Assembly: GCA_946811185.2 (NCBI GenBank)
Contig: OX328103.1
Span: 3,100,001 to 3,164,000 of the forward strand
Source: Hippopus hippopus
Taxonomy: Eukaryota > Mollusca > Bivalvia > Cardiida > Cardiidae
DNA length: 64,000 nt
Direction: 5' to 3'
How positions within the stretch are numbered: the first letter of the stretch is position 1; each line of letters begins with the position of its first letter. The notes under the pieces are model-generated. The model was given only the letters and a program-made list of their open reading frames with translations. It was not told where the DNA came from and searched no databases. Position numbers and translations under genes: made by a program. Below, piece by piece: positions 58,781 through 64,000 of the stretch.

Positions 58781-60106
58781 ACACAACAAAATCTTGGGCA
58801 TCTACTGACAATAATTTAAATGTGGCTCAAATGATGGAATTTGTCCTTAATAGAGTAGAAAACATTGCAGGAAAAGGAGGAAATGCTGGTTACCAGCAGT
58901 TTTTTCCTTTCCCCTCAAAGTTTTCGAAAGCTCTCTTTTTCAGGGTCGTGTATTAGACTCTTCTTCAATGTTTTACCACATAGCAAAATTTTAGACTTGT
59001 CCACATTAAAGGAATTTACAGATAAATATTCAATTGTTTTTTGAATGATAGCATTTGTTCTTGAAGAGGTAGAAAACATTGTGGTAATAGGAGAAAATGC
59101 TGGTTACCAGCATTTTCTCCTTTTCCCACAATGTTTTGAAAAAGACCTCTTTCTCAGAGTCGTTACAACTCGGAATTGTGTGGTAAAGGGTTACCTCATC
59201 ATTTTCTAACAAAAATTTGATTCAGAAGACTTTGAAAGTATCATTGTAATATATGGCTGATTTACATGACCTACCAGTAATTCTTTACTAGACAATAAAT
59301 TGCTAGACTTGTCCATATTGACGGCACTTGCAGATGATAAATGTGGGCCAAACGATGGACTTTATGTTCAAAAGGGAAGAAAACACTGTGGGAAAAGGAG
59401 AAAATGCTGGCTACCACAATGTTTTCAAAAGCTTTCTTTCTCAGAGTTGCTAAAGGTTTTAAACTGAAAGAAAGCACCAGTGAAATATTGTATATATTGT
59501 TTATTGTTTAGCTTTGATGAATGATTCTTTGTTATTGTTAAAGTTAGAAATATATATTTTGTTGTGTAAAGTTGTAAACTTGACTGATTTCTAGCTCAAA
59601 TAAATATATATTTTATAGCGTAAATTTGTGCACTAGACTGAGTTTTAGCTGGGCTGTTTTTGAAGAAGACATCAAAGTATTGTCATAGCCCTGTCTGTAT
59701 CTTCATCAATGTTGTCATCAAAAACTTTGACATAGTACATGTATCTGTCATTTCTGAAGATATTTAAACTTGCACTAAATTATAACTATTAAAAGGGGAA
59801 CACAACATAACAGGGGCAGGTAAACATATATTTTTGATACAGTAATGCCCCTTTTTCAACCTAGAGGTTTCACCAAAAAACCAATCTCTTTCTAAATGCA
59901 ACTACAGCTGAGCAATGATACCCACATGTGGTGCTCTTACTAGATCCTAGGTTTGAACCTCCGCTGATTACCGAATGACAAAACTTAGAACCAGTGTTTG
60001 CAGAAGACAAACAAGATGTGGCTTAAATGATGGGGTTAGTCTTTGGAAGGGTAAAAACTTATTGGAAATAGGAGAAAATACTGGTTACCAGCATTTTCTT
60101 CTTTTG

Positions 60107-60262
60107 CCAGGAGTGTCCTTGGGCAAGACACTTTAGAGCCCTAGCCCAGTACTGGTGAAACCCAGGAAATACATGAATATATGAGCTGTCATAATGATTT
60201 GATTGAAATGATGTTGAAAGTGGCACAAAACACAATTCAATCAATCAATCAATTAATCAATC
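60107..60262 (+). repeat. SINE 3' part with (CAAT)n tail
   Basis: GGAGTGTCCTTGGGCAAGAC is shared with 55755-55790 (GTGTCCTTTGGCAAGACACT). It resembles a block common in several metazoan SINE families. The tail is (TCAA)n. Confidence 0.55.
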
Positions 60263-60479
60263 TATCTAGGTTGAGTGGTAAAGGGATAAGTGAATATTTT
60301 ACCGTATGAGTTCTAAACACAACTTCAGTTGATTTTGTGGACAGTGTAGATCCAAGATCAGATAGCACATAAAAAGCAGCATGGTAACAGAAATATCTTC
60401 CTTTTCCCACAGTATTTTCAAAACCCTTCTTCTTTAAGGTCAAGAAAACCCTGGGCCATTTGGATAAGGATTAAAATTA

Positions 60480-60735
60480 TATGAGCCATGCTCTGTAATA
60501 TGGGGATTAATACATCTGCAGAAACTATTGACCCATGTCAGCCTGCGCAGGCTGACATAGGCTGAAAATCGTTGTTATTTGTAAATTTTCTTCATATCAA
60601 AGAACCATCCTATCTCCAGATCCAGTCAATTTCTGGATTGAACAGATTTTATGGATCCATAATTATGTGATGACTAGCTTAGTGAAATACATCAGTGATG
60701 CATTAAGCCCCCCCCTCAGCTAGAGCATGGCTCTC
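60480..60735. repeat. MITE family B, full length
   Basis: Left end ATGAGCCATGCTCTGTAATA and right end CTAGAGCATGGCTCTCAT. The internal GTCAGCCTGCGCAGGCTGAC hairpin is exact. Confidence 0.8.
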
Positions 60736-61424
60736 ATGCGAAGTTGGCCACCAGGTTCTGTGTTTAGCTCACTTGGACATACATTTAGTCTAAGAAGAGC
60801 TATTTCACTAACCAGCATTAGCCTTAGTATTTATGTTGGAGTTGGCATCCAAACTTATGATGAAGTTATGAGCTCACATTTTCTAAATCATATCATGAAT
60901 TTGGTTCTTATTTGGCATGATGATAGATATAGACCCACTGTTTCTTTCAGCAACAACCCCGCCCATGCCCATGATCTCAAAGTCAAGGTCATAGCCTTGG
61001 ATATTTTACATTAAAGTTTTGCGTTAAATATCTTTGAGAACACATATTTTCCAAACCAAGACATCGATTTGATTCAGATTTGGCTTGATGATAGATACAG
61101 ATCCAAAGTTTCACTGGACAATACTCGGACCATGCCCATGCTCTTCAGGTCAAGGTCACAGGTTTTCATATTTCATGTTAAATTTTTCCTACAGCTCCTA
61201 CTTTCCACACTTAATGATTGCCACCCTCAACAACCAAGTTTTAATTTTTCCAGAGGAGCTGTGCTGTCTGGTGACAGCTCTTATATTAAAAGCCCACTAG
61301 CAGCCAAAAGTAAACAATTCAGAAGTCAAAATGCAGACAAATTTAATTCATACTATTTTAAAGTGTGGATAGATTATGAGTTTGACAATGTGTTACAAAC
61401 ATGTTACAGAACTGTTTGTCAAAG

Positions 61425-61550
61425 GTTCAGTCGCTGGCAGAAAAGTGAATTATAAAACTAGAATCGGGAAAATGAATGACAAAACTAGAATCAAAGTTGT
61501 CAACTTTAATTCTAGTTTCAAGATTCATTTTTCTGCCAGCAACTGGCAAT
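61425..61550. repeat. Inverted repeat around CTGGCAGAAAA
   Basis: GTCGCTGGCAGAAAAGTGAA at the left and GATTCATTTTTCTGCCAGCA at the right, with AACTAGAATCAAAGTTG and its complement at the centre. It is a foldback repeat of unknown family. Confidence 0.65.
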
Positions 61551-62173
61551 CAGTACTTTCTCTTCTACCCTAGAATTTTTTTTCTACCCTATCAAAGGTA
61601 AGTCCTTTGATTTGAGTCACATTTAGTCTTTTGTTGACAAATGCTTGCAATTTGCACTAGTCTTATGTCTATATTTCAGCTGTTTTGTAAAGAGTTAAAA
61701 AATTTGGGGCAGACAAATCTCTACCCTCATGTATTTGAATGATATAAATAACATAAGTGAAAATACAGTGGCAAAAATAGAAGGTGCCCATTGTAAGCAA
61801 TTCTCATTTCACTGTTGCAAGATGGTTTGGGTAGCCTATTACCCGTAATGTCTTAACCCTTTACCAAACAATCCCTGGTTTTTATGACCCAGAGGAAGAA
61901 GCCTTCTGAAAACATTGTGAGAAAAGGAGTAAATGCTGATAACCAGCATTTTCTCCTTTTCCCACAATGTTTTCTACTCTTCTAAAGTCAAGTTTCAATT
62001 TTTGAGTCGCGTTTATTTTGTCATCTGCAAATGCTTTCAATTTTGACAAGTCTAAAATTTTGTCGTTTGGTAAAGAGCGAAATCTTTACCAAATGACAAA
62101 ATTATAGACTTACCCATACTGAAAGGATTTGCAGACAACAAATTAAATGTGGCTGAAATGATGGATTTCGTTT

Positions 62174-62403
62174 TTAACTCTTTTACCAAACGACAAAATT
62201 TTAGACTGGTCCAAATTGAAAGCACTTGCAGACGACAAAATCAACGTAACTAAAAAATTTAAATTTGTTTCCAGCAGGATAGAAAACTTTGTGGGAAAAG
62301 GAGAAAATGCTGGTAACCAGCATTTTCTCCTTTTCCCACAATGTTTTCAAAAGGCTTCTATCTCAGGGTCGTAAAAACCAGGGATTGTTTGGTAAAGGGT
62401 TAA
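62174..62403. repeat. MITE family A copy, near-consensus
   Basis: TTAACTCTTTTACCAAACGA at the left and TTTGGTAAAGGGTTAA at the right. The centre is around GGTAACC with long perfect arms. Confidence 0.88.
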
Positions 62404-62816
62404 AAGGATTAAATTATCATTGAGCAAAGGAGAAATTGCTGGATACCAACCATTTCCCCATTCCAATGCTAATTTCAAGTCATTACCACACAATCCTGAG
62501 TTTCAATGACCCTGAAAACGAAAACCTTTGAAAACATGGGAGAAGAAGAAAATACTGGTAACCAGCATTTTCTCCTTTTCCCATTAAGTTTTCTACCACT
62601 TCAAAGACAATTCCTTTCATTTGAATCAAACCAATTTGTCATCTGCAAATGCTTTCTTATAATTCCTTATAGTTTAAACGAGGCCAAAATTTTGTTGTTT
62701 GATAGAGTTTAAGACCTTCTCTGTCAAGGCTGTAAAGGCACCATACTAATGATCAGTTAACAAAACAAGTTAGCGATTGGATGTAATAAATTATGACAAA
62801 AAACCAAAAACTACAG

Positions 62817-64000
62817 CTAGACATACTGAGGTAATGTCAAAATACAACAGGCTCTGCCATGTAATCTTGTAGGAAATTTTTCAACAATCAATAGTTCATC
62901 TTTCTCAGGTATGTAACACTGAACAAGATCTGAAAAGTAATGTTCACCATTTATACCACCCACGATAAATATCCTGTCCTCAAAAGCACTTGCCCCTGCT
63001 TCCCGAATGTTTAATGTTTTTTGACAGACTGTCCATTGGTCAGTGATGGGGGTGTAATATTCGATTGCAATTACTGGAACAGGAAAACCGTAACTGTCTT
63101 CCATGTTTCCACACATCACATAAATTTTGTTGTTCATGGTGACCATGTTATGGTTCAATCTAGAATGTGTCATGGGACAGCGTTTTTCCCAAATGTCTGT
63201 ATCTGGTTCGTAGCATTCCAGGTCATTGCAGCAGCCATCAAACTTCTGTCCGCCTGAGACGTATAACTTTCCCTGACAAACTGCGCCAGCATGACCGTAC
63301 ACAGAATGGTTCATTGAAGATTTGACTTCCCATTCATTTGTTGCAATGTCAAACACCTCCATTGTACACATAACAAGATTTTCATCTTGACCAGCAATAG
63401 CATAAAGTTTTCCCTCATATGCCAGTAAGGCAAAGTCTTTTCTCGCCTCATTCATTGATGTCAACTCATACCAGGAGTCAAATCTTGGATCATAACGAAA
63501 ACACCGAGCTGTAGCTATTTCATTTTCATTACAGTCGTATTTTCCACCACATGCATACATAAAGTTATCTACAACAACAACTGCAGGATGAAACATTTGA
63601 ATAGTAGCATCTCTAAGAAATCCATGATGTTTGTTGGAAAAGTTATAATACTCCAAATTTTCACGATGACACATCACCAGACAGTTGATATCAGATCTTA
63701 CTTGCGTCCTTTTATTCTGCAGTAAAGGCTGTTTACTGACCACTATATGATAGTCTTTGGCTTCTGTCAATAAGTCATTGCACACCTTGTTTTCACGCAT
63801 GATAGGCACAGTGCTCACTTTTTCCACTAATTCTTCTCCACTTAACAAAGGTAATCGTACATTTCTCATCAATTCTGCTACAAATGCCTCTCGCTCTGCT
63901 GGATAATAAAATATCCATTTCAAAACAAGCTCAAACAATCGAAACTCCGATGAGACTAACAAACTATTTTCAGACAGCAGGCAGGACAGCTGAATATGTG
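62817..64000 (-). CDS. BTB-BACK-Kelch (KLHL-type) protein, C-terminal part
   Basis: Kelch-like proteins act as substrate adaptors of CUL3 ubiquitin ligases. The frame is open to the right edge of the window (HIQLSCLLSENSLLVSSEF at the edge), so the N terminus with the BTB domain lies outside. What is visible is the BACK domain (SSEFRLFELVLKWIFYYPAE through LPLLSGEELVEKV), a linker, then five clear Kelch blades: MYACGGKYDC...DSWYEL, KLYAIAGQDEN...NEWEVK, KLYVSGGQKFDG...DIWEKR, KIYVMCGNMED...DQWTVC and RIFIVGGINGEH. The sixth is probably split between the ends. The stop is at 62817-62819. It is a single uninterrupted exon over 1184 bp. The KLHL subfamily cannot be assigned by eye. Confidence 0.93.
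   Translation of the reverse strand, partial: HIQLSCLLSENSLLVSSEFRLFELVLKWIFYYPAEREAFVAELMRNVRLPLLSGEELVEKVSTVPIMRENKVCNDLLTEAKDYHIVVSKQPLLQNKRTQVRSDINCLVMCHRENLEYYNFSNKHHGFLRDATIQMFHPAVVVVDNFMYACGGKYDCNENEIATARCFRYDPRFDSWYELTSMNEARKDFALLAYEGKLYAIAGQDENLVMCTMEVFDIATNEWEVKSSMNHSVYGHAGAVCQGKLYVSGGQKFDGCCNDLECYEPDTDIWEKRCPMTHSRLNHNMVTMNNKIYVMCGNMEDSYGFPVPVIAIEYYTPITDQWTVCQKTLNIREAGASAFEDRIFIVGGINGEHYFSDLVQCYIPEKDELLIVEKFPTRLHGRACCILTLPQYV

Larger units (their letters stand above)
58216..62816. other. Spacer between DIPK1 and the Kelch gene
   Basis: No coding exon is supported. MITE A copies lie at 58261-58489, 58486-58960 (split by a SINE), 58971-59192, 59285-59465, 61853-62082, 62174-62403 and 62480-62710. 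A SINE tail lies at 60107-60262, family B at 60480-60735 and a diverged repeat with AGGTCAAGGTCA motifs at 60740-61200. An inverted repeat lies at 61425-61550. 59465-59950 shows nothing recognisable. Confidence 0.6.

Noticed and set aside
61069..61455. Plus-strand open frame of 128 aa
   Set aside because: It runs through a diverged dispersed repeat and a foldback; no domain, splice signal or start context supports it.
1505..62710. CRISPR-like array of regularly spaced palindromes
   Set aside because: Spacing is irregular, the units have transposon ends with TTAA flanks, and the DNA is eukaryotic with spliced genes.

Overview
This is eukaryotic nuclear DNA: AT-rich, intron-rich and crowded with short repeats. 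The genes are animal genes with split exons. tRNA-derived SINEs, mariner and pogo-type DNA transposons, and several palindromic MITE families fill the spaces. The repeat types suggest a marine invertebrate, most likely a bivalve mollusc; that is inference, because no species-specific marker can be read here.

Layout. 1-6579: repeats only. 6580-30549 (minus): GPAA1, the GPI-transamidase subunit, in about 12 exons. Intron 2 of GPAA1 (24297-28018) holds a 3.7-kb element with 40-bp terminal inverted repeats and a TAA target duplication. That element carries its own five-exon, cysteine-rich gene of unknown function. Other GPAA1 introns hold a decayed mariner (9561-10901) and a 1.9-kb TIR element (17698-19577) sandwiched between MITEs. 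30550-37671: the spacer between the divergent GPAA1 and HRI genes, with a 152-bp tandem array and a degraded hAT-like element. 37672-50949 (plus): the heme-regulated eIF2-alpha kinase HRI (EIF2AK1) in nine phase-consistent exons. 50950-55141: repeats. 55142-58215 (plus): a DIPK1/FAM69-family secretory-pathway kinase in three exons. 58216-62816: repeats. 62817 to the right edge (minus): the C-terminal part of a BTB-BACK-Kelch (KLHL-type) protein.

The dominant feature is one MITE family, called family A here. It is about 225 bp, has ends reading TTAACYCTTTACCA, and has a central palindrome of about 65 bp. By eye there are roughly 60 full, partial or chained copies, about one per kb. The TTAA flanks suggest mobilisation by a piggyBac-like transposase. 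Insertions nest in several orders: A in family B, SINE, mariner, TRIM and TIR element in A, and A again inside the TIR element.

The two points most worth follow-up are the TIR element carrying an unrecognised intron-containing gene, and a pair of miniature LTR retrotransposons (TRIMs) whose LTRs contain tRNA-like A and B boxes and whose primer-binding site matches the tRNA-Pro type. The host genes have no evident operon-like relation. GPAA1, HRI, DIPK1 and KLHL act in GPI anchoring, translational stress control, secretory-pathway phosphorylation and ubiquitin-ligase adaptation respectively.
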